Shown one piece after another: positions 57,019-64,000 of a DNA stretch of 64,000 nucleotides. This DNA is from Ezakiella sp. (GTDB lineage Bacteria > Bacillota > Clostridia > Tissierellales > Peptoniphilaceae). The position numbers were made by a program, and so were the translations under genes. Under the pieces are notes generated by a model. That model was not told the origin of the DNA and searched no databases. It was given only the letters and a program-made list of their open reading frames with translations. The stretch covers positions 124,001 through 188,000 of the forward strand of contig JALFRW010000007.1 of assembly GCA_022778715.1 (NCBI GenBank), in the 5' to 3' direction. How positions within the stretch are numbered: position 1 is the first letter of the stretch; every line of letters begins with the position of its first letter.

Positions 57019-57351
57019 TTATTCATCTGCGACTACAACGCCAATGTGGCTTGTGCGTTTGATAATTGGATATGCTTTTCCTTTTGCTTTAGGACGATAT
57101 CTCTTCATTCTAGGACCTTCATTTGCGAAAGAGTCCTTTACATATAATTTTTCTCTATCAGCATCGAAATTGTTTTCAGCATTAGCAACTGCACTTTTCA
57201 AAACATCTGATAAGATTCTAGCACCTTTTTTAGGTGTGAACATTAAAAATGCTAAGGCTTCATCTACTTGTTTGCCGCGAATTTCCTTACAAATGAAGTG
57301 AACTTTTCTTGGACTGATTCTTACGTATTTAGCAATAGCTCTTGTTTCCAT
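57019..57351 (-). CDS. rplV: 50S ribosomal protein L22
   Basis: The 110-residue protein starts [20 protein letters not shown] at 57351, after GGAGGGAACTA; the frame extends upstream through rpsS without a ribosome site. It keeps the long tunnel loop sequence [30 protein letters not shown]. Macrolide-associated changes in that loop are not evident. Confidence 0.96.
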   Translation of the reverse strand: METRAIAKYVRISPRKVHFICKEIRGKQVDEALAFLMFTPKKGARILSDVLKSAVANAENNFDADREKLYVKDSFANEGPRMKRYRPKAKGKAYPIIKRTSHIGVVVADE

Positions 57352-57361
57352 TAGTTCCCTC

Positions 57362-57643
57362 CTACATTCTAGCCGTTTTGGCATCTTTGCCGGCATGTCC
57401 TTTAAATGTTCTAGTAAGAACGAACTCTCCAAGTTTGTGTCCTACCATATCTTCTGTGATATATACTGGAACGTGTTTTCTTCCGTCATGAACTGCAATA
57501 GTATGACCTACAAATTCTGGAAATATTGTTGATCTTCTAGACCATGTCTTTATAACTTTTTTTTCGTTTTTTTCGTTTAAAGCTTCAACCTTTTTCATAA
57601 GGTGATCATCTACGAAAGGTCCTTTTTTAACTGATCTGGCCAT
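57362..57643 (-). CDS. rpsS: 30S ribosomal protein S19
   Basis: The 93-residue protein has [61 protein letters not shown] in pieces and [12 protein letters not shown] at the end. It sits in the 30S head by the A-site finger. Full length. Confidence 0.97.
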   Translation of the reverse strand: MARSVKKGPFVDDHLMKKVEALNEKNEKKVIKTWSRRSTIFPEFVGHTIAVHDGRKHVPVYITEDMVGHKLGEFVLTRTFKGHAGKDAKTARM

Positions 57644-57652
57644 TTTTCCTCC

Positions 57653-58483
57653 CTATTTGGTTCTTCTTCTGATAATTAAATCATCAGACTTTTTGCCCTT
57701 CTTACGAGTCTTAACTCCGTAACTCTTCTTGCCCCATGGTGTCATTGGTGCCGGACGACCTACCGGAGCTCTACCTTCACCACCACCGTGTGGGTGATCT
57801 ACAGGGTTCATAGCAGAACCTCTAACATGTGGGCGCTTGCCCATATAACGGCTTCTACCGGCTTTACCAATAGTAATTAGCTCATGTTCAGCATTTCCAA
57901 CAGTACCGATTGTAGCTCGGCATTCTTCTAAGACCAATCTCATCTCTCCTGATGGAAGTCTTAATTGAGCATATTTTCCTTCTCTACCCATCAATTGAGC
58001 TTCATTTCCGGCTGAACGTGCTAATTGTCCGCCCTTGCCCGGTTGAAGTTCTATATTGTGAATAAAAGTACCAACCGGAATATACTTTAATTTTAAAGCG
58101 TTTCCAACTTTGATATCAGCGTGTTCGCCTGAAATAATTTCATCTCCGACTTTTAATCCTTGTGGGTGTAAAATATATCTCTTGTCTCCATCTTTGTAGA
58201 AAATAAGAGCGATATTTGCGCTTCTGTTTGGATCGTATTCAATAGCTTTTACAACTCCTGGAACGTCTTCTTTATTTCTCTTAAAATCTATAATTCTATA
58301 TTGTTTCTTAGCTCCTCCGCCTCTGTGACGCATAGTGATTCTACCATATGAGTTTCTTCCGGATTTCTTAGGAAGTGAAACAAGCAAGCTCTTTTCAGGA
58401 GTCTTCTTAGTAATTTCCTCAAAAGTAGATACCGTCATATGACGACGGCTAGGTGAGGTCGGTTTATAACTTTTAATTCCCAT
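57653..58483 (-). CDS. rplB: 50S ribosomal protein L2
   Basis: The 276-residue protein has [20 protein letters not shown] at the start and [31 protein letters not shown] in the body. The peptidyl-transferase-centre loop [19 protein letters not shown] contains the essential His. It is full length and lies 9 bases before rpsS. Confidence 0.98.
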   Translation of the reverse strand: MGIKSYKPTSPSRRHMTVSTFEEITKKTPEKSLLVSLPKKSGRNSYGRITMRHRGGGAKKQYRIIDFKRNKEDVPGVVKAIEYDPNRSANIALIFYKDGDKRYILHPQGLKVGDEIISGEHADIKVGNALKLKYIPVGTFIHNIELQPGKGGQLARSAGNEAQLMGREGKYAQLRLPSGEMRLVLEECRATIGTVGNAEHELITIGKAGRSRYMGKRPHVRGSAMNPVDHPHGGGEGRAPVGRPAPMTPWGKKSYGVKTRKKGKKSDDLIIRRRTK

Positions 58484-58497
58484 AATTTAACCTCCTG

Positions 58498-58788
58498 CTA
58501 TTCAAGGCTTTCAAAGAATTCAATTGATTTTGATTCTGGTTTCAATTTTACAATTGCTTTCTTCCAATCAGAAGTTTTTCCTTCTGTCATTCCTTGACGT
58601 TTTTTCTTTCCAGTCATATTCATGATTGTGACTTTTTCAACTTCTACACCAAAAATTGTTTCAACCGCTTTTTTAACTTCTGTCTTATTAGCAGTTTTCA
58701 TAACCTTAAAAGTGTATTTTTTATCAGCTAAATCGTCCATTGCTCTTTCAGTTACAACAGGACGTAAAATAACATCATAAGCGTTCAT
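58498..58788 (-). CDS. rplW: 50S ribosomal protein L23
   Basis: The 96-residue protein has [23 protein letters not shown] and [19 protein letters not shown], the standard L23 core. It is a docking point at the tunnel exit for trigger factor and SRP. Its ATG shares a base with the rplD stop (TAATG). Confidence 0.97.
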   Translation of the reverse strand: MNAYDVILRPVVTERAMDDLADKKYTFKVMKTANKTEVKKAVETIFGVEVEKVTIMNMTGKKKRQGMTEGKTSDWKKAIVKLKPESKSIEFFESLE

Positions 58789-59408
58789 TAGTTAAATACC
58801 TCCTCAACTCTTCTAAGAGCAGCTTCACTAATAACTAGGTTATCGTGTCTTAACAGCTCATAAACATTGATTACATCTGAATAGGTTACATCAGATTTTT
58901 GAATGTTTCTTGCTGAAAGATACACGTTTTTATCTACCTTTTCAGTAACAACGAGTGGTTTTTTTGCTCCCAAGTCTTCAATCATTTTAACCATTTTTGA
59001 AGTCTTTGGTTCCTCGAAATTAAATTCATCAACGACAATCATTTTGCCATTGTCGAATTTATCTGTTAATACTGAATATAATGCAGCTTTCTTTAATGAC
59101 TTTGGCAATCTGTAAGAATAATCTCTTGGCTTTGGAGCAAAAACAACTCCGCCACCTTTCCATTGCGGTGAGCGAATTGAGCCTTGTCTTGCAGAACCGG
59201 TGCCTTTTTGTCTCCAAGGTTTTCTGCCGCCACCTCTTACTTCACTTCTTGTTTTAGTAGATTGTGTACCTTGGCGTTTGTTTGCCAATTGGTTTACTAC
59301 TACTTGGTGGACAGCTACTTCTTTAATATCAGCTGCAAATAACTTTTCTGAAATCTCAATTTCTCTAAGTTCTTTGCCTGTCATATCTACAACTTTAATC
59401 TTAGGCAT
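58788..59408 (-). CDS. rplD: 50S ribosomal protein L4
   Basis: The 206-residue protein has the tunnel loop [36 protein letters not shown] (shown by its pieces) around residues 55-90. In enterobacteria L4 also represses the S10 operon through the leader; whether it acts on the structured leader here (60428-60582) is unknown. Confidence 0.97.
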   Translation of the reverse strand: MPKIKVVDMTGKELREIEISEKLFAADIKEVAVHQVVVNQLANKRQGTQSTKTRSEVRGGGRKPWRQKGTGSARQGSIRSPQWKGGGVVFAPKPRDYSYRLPKSLKKAALYSVLTDKFDNGKMIVVDEFNFEEPKTSKMVKMIEDLGAKKPLVVTEKVDKNVYLSARNIQKSDVTYSDVINVYELLRHDNLVISEAALRRVEEVFN

Positions 59409-59419
59409 TTTGTCCTCCT

Positions 59420-60046
59420 TTATTTCTTAAGAGCGGCCTTAACTAAAACTAAACCGTTTCTTGAGCCGGGAACTGCACCTTTAACAAGCAATAGATTCTT
59501 GTCTGTGTCCACACGAACGATTTCTAAATTTTGAACTGTAACTTGTTCATTACCCATTCTACCGTTCATTCTGTGACCTTTGAATACTCTTCCCGGATAT
59601 GTTCCTGCAGCGAGACCACCTGGCATTCTGTGGAATTTAGAACCGTGAGTTTCACGACCCCTTTGGAATCCGTGACGTTTTACAACGCCTTGAGTTCCCT
59701 TACCCTTTGACATTCCAGTTACATCAACAAAGCTGCCTTCTTCAAAAATATCTACCTTCACTTCGCTACCAAGTTCTAATTGTTGAAATTCGTCATCTTT
59801 GAATTCTCTTAAATAACGCATCGGCTTAACACCGGCTTTTTCAAAATGACCTTTCTTTGGCTTGTTAGCAAGTTTTTCACGGATAGAACCGAAGCCCATT
59901 TGAACTGCGTCATATCCTTCTTTTTCTACCGTCTTCTTTTGAACAACTACGTTTGGTGTAGCTTCTATGACGGTTACCGGTATGAGCTCGCCGTTTTCTC
60001 CGAAAACTTGAGTCATGCCGAGTTTTTTACCCATAATGCCTTTCAT
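59420..60046 (-). CDS. rplC: 50S ribosomal protein L3
   Basis: The 208-residue protein starts [20 protein letters not shown] and has the peptidyl-transferase extension [29 protein letters not shown]. The Gln that is methylated in some species is present in this GRE-like region only as part of the standard pattern. It is the second gene of the cluster, 57 bases after rpsJ. Confidence 0.97.
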   Translation of the reverse strand: MKGIMGKKLGMTQVFGENGELIPVTVIEATPNVVVQKKTVEKEGYDAVQMGFGSIREKLANKPKKGHFEKAGVKPMRYLREFKDDEFQQLELGSEVKVDIFEEGSFVDVTGMSKGKGTQGVVKRHGFQRGRETHGSKFHRMPGGLAAGTYPGRVFKGHRMNGRMGNEQVTVQNLEIVRVDTDKNLLLVKGAVPGSRNGLVLVKAALKK

Positions 60047-60103
60047 TTAAGCACCTCCATATTTTATAGCGGATTGATTGTCAATCATATAAATCTTAAT
60101 AGC

Positions 60104-60415
60104 TTATAACTTAATTTCAATATCTACGCCAGTAGGCAAGTTCAACTTCATTAGAGCGTCGACAGTCTTTTGATTCGGATTTAAAATGTCGATTAATCTC
60201 TTGTGAGTCCTTTGTTCGAATTGTTCTCTTGAGTCCTTGTTTACGTGGACAGATCTCAAAATTGTGATAATTTCCTTGTCTGTCGGTAGTGGAACCGGAC
60301 CTGAAACTTCAACTCCTGTTCTTTTTGCAGTTTCTACAATTCTCTTAGCTGAACTGTCTAATAGCTCATGATCGTAAGCTTTAAGACGGATTCTGATCTT
60401 ATTATTTGTGCTCAT
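60104..60415 (-). CDS. rpsJ: 30S ribosomal protein S10
   Basis: The 103-residue protein starts [44 protein letters not shown] and ends [13 protein letters not shown], matching S10/NusE throughout. S10 also works in antitermination with NusB. It is the first gene of the 24-gene cluster; GAAGGAGGGTATT precedes the ATG and a structured leader lies upstream. Confidence 0.97.
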   Translation of the reverse strand: MSTNNKIRIRLKAYDHELLDSSAKRIVETAKRTGVEVSGPVPLPTDKEIITILRSVHVNKDSREQFEQRTHKRLIDILNPNQKTVDALMKLNLPTGVDIEIKL

Positions 60416-60610
60416 AATACCCTCCTTCGTATGATAGCCCTTACATACGACGTCAATCTAACAACTGAGCCTGGTATTTCTTTTTCCGCTTAAAAAGAAA
60501 TACCTTTAGTCATTAGTTCCGCAAAACTCATTGGTTTCGCATACTCTGAGAGAATTTCCCAACTTATTGGCCACCTCTCTCTTCAACGCCATCGACTTCG
60601 GGCACCATTA
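60416..60610 (-). promoter_or_regulatory. Structured 5' leader of the S10 cluster
   Basis: On the minus strand the leader can form three hairpins. One is CGTATG/CATACG at 60428-60449, next to the rpsJ ribosome site. The second is a perfect 13-pair stem GGTATTTCTTTTT/AAAAAGAAATACC (60473-60485 with 60492-60504). The third is GAGAGA.../TCTCTC at 60548-60582 enclosing CCAA/TTGG. The total length from the nearer promoter is about 190 bases. There is no T-run, so it is not a simple terminator. It may be an autoregulatory site for a ribosomal protein. I recognise no named leader family. Confidence 0.6.
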
Positions 60611-60611
60611 A

Positions 60612-60640
60612 ATTGTAGCATAAACTAATAAAAAATACAA
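60612..60640 (-). promoter_or_regulatory. S10 cluster promoter, proximal
   Basis: Minus strand: -35 TTGTAT (60635-60640), 17-base spacer, -10 TACAAT (60612-60617). Confidence 0.75.
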
Positions 60641-60697
60641 GTGTTTTCGTGAAAAATCTTCATAAAAACAAAATTTAGTTTCGCCACACAGTTTTTC

Positions 60698-60726
60698 ATT
60701 CTATCATAGTCGCATTTAGTTGTCAA
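60698..60726 (-). promoter_or_regulatory. S10 cluster promoter, distal
   Basis: Minus strand: -35 TTGACA (60721-60726), 17-base spacer, -10 TAGAAT (60698-60703). It is 86 bases upstream of the proximal promoter, giving the ribosomal cluster tandem promoters. Confidence 0.82.
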
Positions 60727-60757
60727 TAGTTTTTATGTAAAATTTATAAGTTTCTTA

Positions 60758-60806
60758 CAATATAAAAATCGCTTTTATACTTCGGTAAATTTATAAAAGC
60801 GATTTT
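60758..60806 (-). terminator. Terminator of the toxin-44 locus
   Basis: Minus strand: AAAATCGCTTTTATA, 12-base loop, TATAAAAGCGATTTT, followed by TTATATTG. The perfect 15-pair stem lies about 10 bases after the small membrane protein gene and isolates it from the ribosomal promoters. Confidence 0.88.
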
Positions 60807-60816
60807 GTTATTTTAT

Positions 60817-61113
60817 TTAAGAAAACAGTACAGCCACCAAAAACAAAAAAATATGCAGGCAATTTGCCACAATATAGAGTAGCATCTCCGGAATAAGCTT
60901 ATATTTTTTGTACTTGATTGCATAAAAAATAATCCTGCAATTAAAAAATATAGCCAGTACATTTAATATTAAAATAATCTCAGCCACTAATTTAATGCTT
61001 TTTACTCCGTATTTTAATATCAAGTTTGAAGTTCTTATATAGAATAAAACTATGGACATAAAAGCCCAAACATTCAGCCTTAAAGTGTTTTTAATGTCTA
61101 TATCCGTATTCAT
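60817..61113 (-). CDS. Small three-helix membrane protein next to the type 44 toxin (possible immunity protein)
   Basis: The 98-residue protein has three hydrophobic segments (about residues 16-28, 41-62 and 74-96) and short basic loops. No family is recognised. Its ATG overlaps the end of the toxin-domain gene by 23 bases and has its own ribosome site GAGGTATAA. Overlap with a toxin gene, small size and membrane nature fit an immunity protein or a helper for export, but immunity to a nuclease-like toxin would more often be cytosolic. The role is inferred from position only. Confidence 0.6.
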   Translation of the reverse strand: MNTDIDIKNTLRLNVWAFMSIVLFYIRTSNLILKYGVKSIKLVAEIILILNVLAIFFNCRIIFYAIKYKKYKLIPEMLLYIVANCLHIFLFLVAVLFS

Positions 61114-61891
61114 TTATACCTCGTTTTATTTCTCTAATGTCATTAGGGTCATCAAAAAACGAATTCCAAAGAGCCCAGTCTATATATCCATCTCCCACAA
61201 TATTTGCGAGTCCTGATGCTGACTCTAATATAACTGGCGAATAATGAACGCTACCAACGAATCCATAATGAAAATTACCTATATCTTCGCCGGACATTCT
61301 TCCCATTTCAAGGCAATCGTAGTAATTGTTGTATCCTAGATAAACTTTATAATCCCAAGGTCCACCTGGCTGTACCTTGTCTATCCAATACCTAGCTATC
61401 GCTATTTCTTTCTTAAACCCTGACTGGTTATCAATAAAATATTGAAACTGTTGTACATGATATTCACATTCACTTATCAAATCAAAACTCGCTGCTCTAT
61501 TTGAAATTGTTTTTTTTGTATTGGACGTATCAACAAATCTAAAATCATTTTCGAGTTTAATATCTCTACTAAATATTAAATTGTTGATTTTAGCCAAAAC
61601 ATTCTCGACTATTTCTTTTTCATGTTCCGTTAACAAATCACTATCTAATAATTTTACATAATTATTAGAGTCCATCATAAAACAATTTCTATGATTAACC
61701 ATAAATTGATAAACATCATCTTCCCCTGTAATATCTGTTTTGTCATTTTTTTTAGCCTCAATATACAATTCATCATAGAATCTTTGTAATGAGCTTTCTT
61801 TTGACGCCGTCAAACCAACTTCTTTTGCACTAATGCTAAATGTGAAAAGTATTAGCATAGCCAAAACCAGTCCTAAAAACTTCTTGTTCAT
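61091..61891 (-). CDS. Secreted protein with type 44 polymorphic toxin-like domain
   Basis: The 266-residue protein has a signal peptide (residues 1-22, ending SISA) and a helical region (30-165). Its C-terminal part contains PGGPWDYK (175-182) and GNFHYGFVGSVHYSP (205-219), then ESASGLANIVGDGYIDWALW. These are the marks of the polymorphic toxin type 44 domain, as I recall it, with the WDYK and GNFxYG motifs. In that family the domain is the C-terminal warhead of exported toxins. Here it is in a short Sec-type protein without an N-terminal delivery module such as LXG or RHS. Strong AAAGGAGGGA and its own promoter indicate expression. Confidence 0.72.
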   Translation of the reverse strand: MNKKFLGLVLAMLILFTFSISAKEVGLTASKESSLQRFYDELYIEAKKNDKTDITGEDDVYQFMVNHRNCFMMDSNNYVKLLDSDLLTEHEKEIVENVLAKINNLIFSRDIKLENDFRFVDTSNTKKTISNRAASFDLISECEYHVQQFQYFIDNQSGFKKEIAIARYWIDKVQPGGPWDYKVYLGYNNYYDCLEMGRMSGEDIGNFHYGFVGSVHYSPVILESASGLANIVGDGYIDWALWNSFFDDPNDIREIKRGINEYGYRH

Positions 61892-61943
61892 AAAATCCCT
61901 CCTTTATAATTCAGGATAAGCTTCCTCTCCTATCCTACTATTA

Positions 61944-61972
61944 ATTATAGTCTTAGCTTTAATAAATTGCAA
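61944..61972 (-). promoter_or_regulatory. Promoter of the type 44 toxin locus
   Basis: Minus strand: -35 TTGCAA (61967-61972), 17-base spacer, -10 TATAAT (61944-61949). Confidence 0.78.
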
Positions 61973-62015
61973 TATAGATTAAAACTTATTTGATTTTTTT
62001 ATATTTTATAATAGG

Positions 62016-62043
62016 TTAAAAAAGGAAGATTGTAAATCTTCCT
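62016..62043 (-). terminator. fprA terminator
   Basis: Minus strand: AGGAAGATT, loop TAC, AATCTTCCT, then T-run. Nine perfect pairs, 25 bases after the fprA stop. Confidence 0.88.
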
Positions 62044-62068
62044 ACATTTATATATTATTTGAAATAAT

Positions 62069-63271
62069 TTATTTCATTGAATCGGCAATCGCCTTTGCCA
62101 ATTCCTCAATTTTTTCAACATTTTCCTCATCAAGCGAAGATTTTATTTGAAGTGTTTCGCCAATTTTTTCCAGTTTCGAAGAAGCCAGTATTTCTTCGGC
62201 AATCTTTTCCCCGCGTCCTCCCCAACTCATATTAGTGATGACTGATACTTTTCTATTTTGAAAACCCGTTCCTGCAAGTTCTCTTAAAAAAGCATCCATT
62301 CTCGGATATAGATCTGTGTTGTAGTTTATTGCAGTATAAACAAAATTGGAATACTTGTGCGCATCCGAAATAATGTAGCTGTAGTCGTATTCGCTCACAT
62401 CATAAATGTGAATGTTCTTTACGCCGAGATTTGAAAGCTCACATGCCAAAATGTCCACTGCTTGTTCGGTGTTTCCATACATCGAAGAATAAGCAAGTAA
62501 AACACCATCTTCTTCTTTTTCAAAAGAAGCCCAAATTTTGTACTTTTCAATAAAAGTTTTAATCTTGTCCGCATCCACATGGCTAGGTCCGTGAAGGGGG
62601 AATATTTTTTTAATATCTCTACTTGAAAGTTTATTTAGAACATTTATAACAGAGCGACCCTGTTTACCTACAATATTGATATAATATCTTCTGGCTTCAT
62701 CTAAAAATTTACCGTCAAAATCAATCAAAGTGCTTGTGTAATGACCTTCAATCGAACCGAAAGTTCCAAAAGCATCTGCACTAAATAGTTCTCCCGCGCT
62801 TGTTAGCACAAACATAACTTCCGGCCAGTGGACCATAGGGGCAAAAATAAATTCGAGTTCTCTCTTGCCGATGCTCATTTTTTCACCATTTTTCACTTCT
62901 ACATATTTATCCTTAAAATCATCGCCGAAAAAATTGTCTATAAAACTAAAAGTTTTAGCATTTCCAATAATCTTGCAATTCGGATATTTTTCCATAACAT
63001 AGCTGATTGCAGAACTGTGATCCGGCTCCATATGTGTGATCACCAGATAATCGAGATCGACTCCTTCCAGCACATGATTTAAATTGTCGCAAAAACTCTT
63101 AATAAAAGATGCGTCCACCGTATCAAAGAGCACATTCTTTTCGTCTTTAATCAAATAGGAATTGTAGCTAACGCCATCCGGCATTGGAAACATATTCTCA
63201 AATCTTGCGGTTCGTCTGTCATTTACTCCAAGCCTATATAAATCTTCTTCTAATTTTTGATAAAAATACAT
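62069..63271 (-). CDS. fprA: FprA-type flavodiiron protein
   Basis: Flavodiiron proteins reduce oxygen to water or NO to N2O and protect anaerobes. The 400-residue protein has a metallo-beta-lactamase-like half with the iron ligands THMEPDH (H80, E82, D84, H85), HWPE and FPLHGPSH. A C-terminal flavodoxin domain from about residue 255 begins LAYSSMYGNTEQAVD for FMN binding. No rubredoxin or NAD(P)H domain is fused, so electrons come from a separate carrier. AGGAGGAGACC precedes the ATG and a good promoter lies upstream. Confidence 0.96.
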   Translation of the reverse strand: MYFYQKLEEDLYRLGVNDRRTARFENMFPMPDGVSYNSYLIKDEKNVLFDTVDASFIKSFCDNLNHVLEGVDLDYLVITHMEPDHSSAISYVMEKYPNCKIIGNAKTFSFIDNFFGDDFKDKYVEVKNGEKMSIGKRELEFIFAPMVHWPEVMFVLTSAGELFSADAFGTFGSIEGHYTSTLIDFDGKFLDEARRYYINIVGKQGRSVINVLNKLSSRDIKKIFPLHGPSHVDADKIKTFIEKYKIWASFEKEEDGVLLAYSSMYGNTEQAVDILACELSNLGVKNIHIYDVSEYDYSYIISDAHKYSNFVYTAINYNTDLYPRMDAFLRELAGTGFQNRKVSVITNMSWGGRGEKIAEEILASSKLEKIGETLQIKSSLDEENVEKIEELAKAIADSMK

Positions 63272-63295
63272 TGGTCTCCTCCTAACTTTATCTAT

Positions 63296-63324
63296 ATTTT
63301 ATCATAATTGAAGGAGTCTATCAA
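63296..63324 (-). promoter_or_regulatory. fprA promoter
   Basis: Minus strand: -35 TTGATA (63319-63324), 17-base spacer, -10 TAAAAT (63296-63301). Confidence 0.82.
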
Positions 63325-63381
63325 TAAAACAAATCACAGTTGATACATTCATTTTTTATGTTTAAAATTTTTGTATATTTA

Positions 63382-63410
63382 TTGACAAATAATTTTAAAT
63401 AGTTTATAAT
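63382..63410 (+). promoter_or_regulatory. Promoter of the right-edge peptide locus
   Basis: Plus strand: -35 TTGACA (63382-63387), 17-base spacer, -10 TATAAT (63405-63410). It is a near-perfect promoter, followed by GGAGGTG with only a five-codon frame behind it and then a leader of about 160 bases. Confidence 0.88.
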
Positions 63411-63439
63411 TTGCATAGGAGGTGTTTATAAATTATTAG

Positions 63440-63470
63440 TTATCTTATTTTCTTTTTAATGAAATAAGAT
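63440..63470 (+). promoter_or_regulatory. Leader hairpin upstream of the 40-residue peptide gene
   Basis: TATCTTATTT and AAATAAGATA form a ten-pair stem with an 11-base loop. The second half of the leader can instead pair CCATTA with TAATGG, so alternative folds are possible. Confidence 0.55.
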
Positions 63471-63516
63471 ATTAACCCATTATTCTTTTTAATGGAAATA
63501 AGATATTAACCCATTA
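63450..63516 (+). repeat. Tandem direct repeat, two 33/34-base units
   Basis: The unit TTCTTTTTAATG(G)AAATAAGATATTAACCCATTA occurs at 63450-63482 and again at 63483-63516 with one extra G. TTTTAGAATAA is also repeated (63517-63527, 63547-63557). All lie in the untranslated leader of the peptide gene. Confidence 0.9.
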
Positions 63517-63577
63517 TTTTAGAATAAAAAATTACATATCATTTAATTTTAGAATAACTATTTTTAAAGGAGTAAAT

Positions 63578-63700
63578 ATGAATTCCGACACAAACCATAA
63601 TATTAAAAAAAATGTAATGCACGAATACTATTTTAGGATAATGGTAACAACCGTCTATCATACAACTTGTGGCTATAAGACATATCTAGAAGCTCAGTAA
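63578..63700 (+). CDS. 40-residue peptide, unknown
   Basis: AAAGGAGTAAAT stands just before the ATG. The peptide begins MNSDTNHNIKKNVMHEYYF and ends VTTVYHTTCGYKTYLEAQ. It has a polar first half, a Tyr/Thr-rich second half and a single Cys. It has no signal peptide or membrane helix. With a strong promoter and ribosome site it is very likely translated. It could be a signalling or modified-peptide precursor or an attenuation leader peptide for the membrane protein that follows 19 bases later; nothing in the window decides. Confidence 0.6.
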   Translation: MNSDTNHNIKKNVMHEYYFRIMVTTVYHTTCGYKTYLEAQ

Positions 63701-63719
63701 TTTAAAGGATTTTACCATT

Positions 63720-64000
63720 ATGAGCAGTATAAAAAAAGAAAAGTTAAAAAAGATCCTTACAATTATGGCGGCAATTGTTTTCATACCAACCGGCTTATAT
63801 TCCGTGGCCGTAAAGTTTTTATTCGAAAAATATGGATATGAGTATTTTATCGGAAAGCGAATAATTGACTATTCCCCGTTTTTTTATGTGATATTTATTC
63901 TCTCGTGGTTATATTTAATTTCCAAGTTTAGTCTAAAAAAAGAGGATGCTACTGAGCATATACAGAAAAAAACCATAATAAAAATTCTTATTTTCATAGT
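63720..64000 (+). CDS. Membrane protein, cut by the window end
   Basis: The frame opens at the ATG at 63720 (MSSIKKEKLKKILTIMAAIVF) and is still open at the edge, giving 93 residues. Hydrophobic segments lie at about residues 11-28 (LTIMAAIVFIPTGLYSV) and 49-67 (SPFFYVIFILSWLYLISKF), and a third begins at the edge. AAAGGA is a modest ribosome site. The family cannot be told from this part. It shares the promoter of the 40-residue peptide. Confidence 0.65.
   Translation, partial: MSSIKKEKLKKILTIMAAIVFIPTGLYSVAVKFLFEKYGYEYFIGKRIIDYSPFFYVIFILSWLYLISKFSLKKEDATEHIQKKTIIKILIFI

Noticed and set aside
63450..63516. Start of a CRISPR array
   Set aside because: Two directly adjacent copies with no spacer between them, AT-rich and in a gene leader; no cas genes in the window.
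1..64000. tRNA or rRNA genes, insertion sequences with transposase, prophage genes
   Set aside because: I found no cloverleaf, rRNA, transposase or phage protein in any frame I examined.

Overview
The window comes from a low-GC Gram-positive anaerobe. Support for this: strong AGGAGG ribosome sites, TTGACA/TATAAT promoters with 17-base spacers, a ThiI without rhodanese domain, a zinc-type S14, an FprA flavodiiron protein, LemA/DUF2207 and two PepC aminopeptidases. I infer Tissierellia/Peptoniphilaceae from this mixture, but no marker here settles the genus. UGA is a normal stop, since prfB carries the RF2 frameshift switch.

Layout. 1-482: end of an S9 peptidase (+). 639-7474 (-): secA-prfB-tsaE-tsaB-rimI-tsaD-vanZ, one tightly overlapping operon behind a good promoter. 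7573-9642 (-): decayed remnant of a SPASM maturase plus ABC exporter pair. 9765-12068 (-): amidohydrolase, HAD phosphatase, Maf. 12206-19559 (-): rpoB-rpoC. 19703-21005: a duplicated terminator/promoter cassette flanks two unknown genes and a long palindrome. 20992-22578 (-): ABC-F protein beside an ABC exporter remnant. 22999-30272 (-): TIM-barrel protein, RsbW-like ATPase, potABCD, thiI and a cysteine desulfurase. 30379-34755 (-): DUF2207/LemA pair, two paralogous lipoproteins and a small secreted protein. 34937-36786 (+): asparaginase and a YprB-like nuclease. 36812-39468 (-): tandem PepC genes.

39585-46652 (-) is an accessory block of secreted and membrane proteins: an FtsX-like membrane protein, small secreted proteins, a beta-propeller-like lipoprotein, a C39-like peptidase and a LuxR-type regulator. 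Several of its genes are out of frame by one base at a homopolymer. 46795-60415 (-) is the S10-spc-alpha ribosomal cluster from rpsJ to rplQ, lacking rpsD and map, with a structured 5' leader. 60817-61891 holds a secreted protein with a type 44 polymorphic toxin domain and a small membrane protein that may be its immunity partner. 62069-63271 is fprA. At the right edge, on the plus strand, a promoter with a tandem-repeat leader drives a 40-residue peptide gene and a membrane protein cut by the window end.

The housekeeping genes are intact over more than 30 kb. Single-base homopolymer lesions cluster in secreted/accessory genes, which suggests gene decay or phase variation there, although assembly error must be excluded. 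The most interesting items are the type 44 toxin pair, the C39/propeller/secreted-protein block with its G8 tract, a small secreted family sharing a tyrosine-rich motif, and the 40-residue peptide locus.
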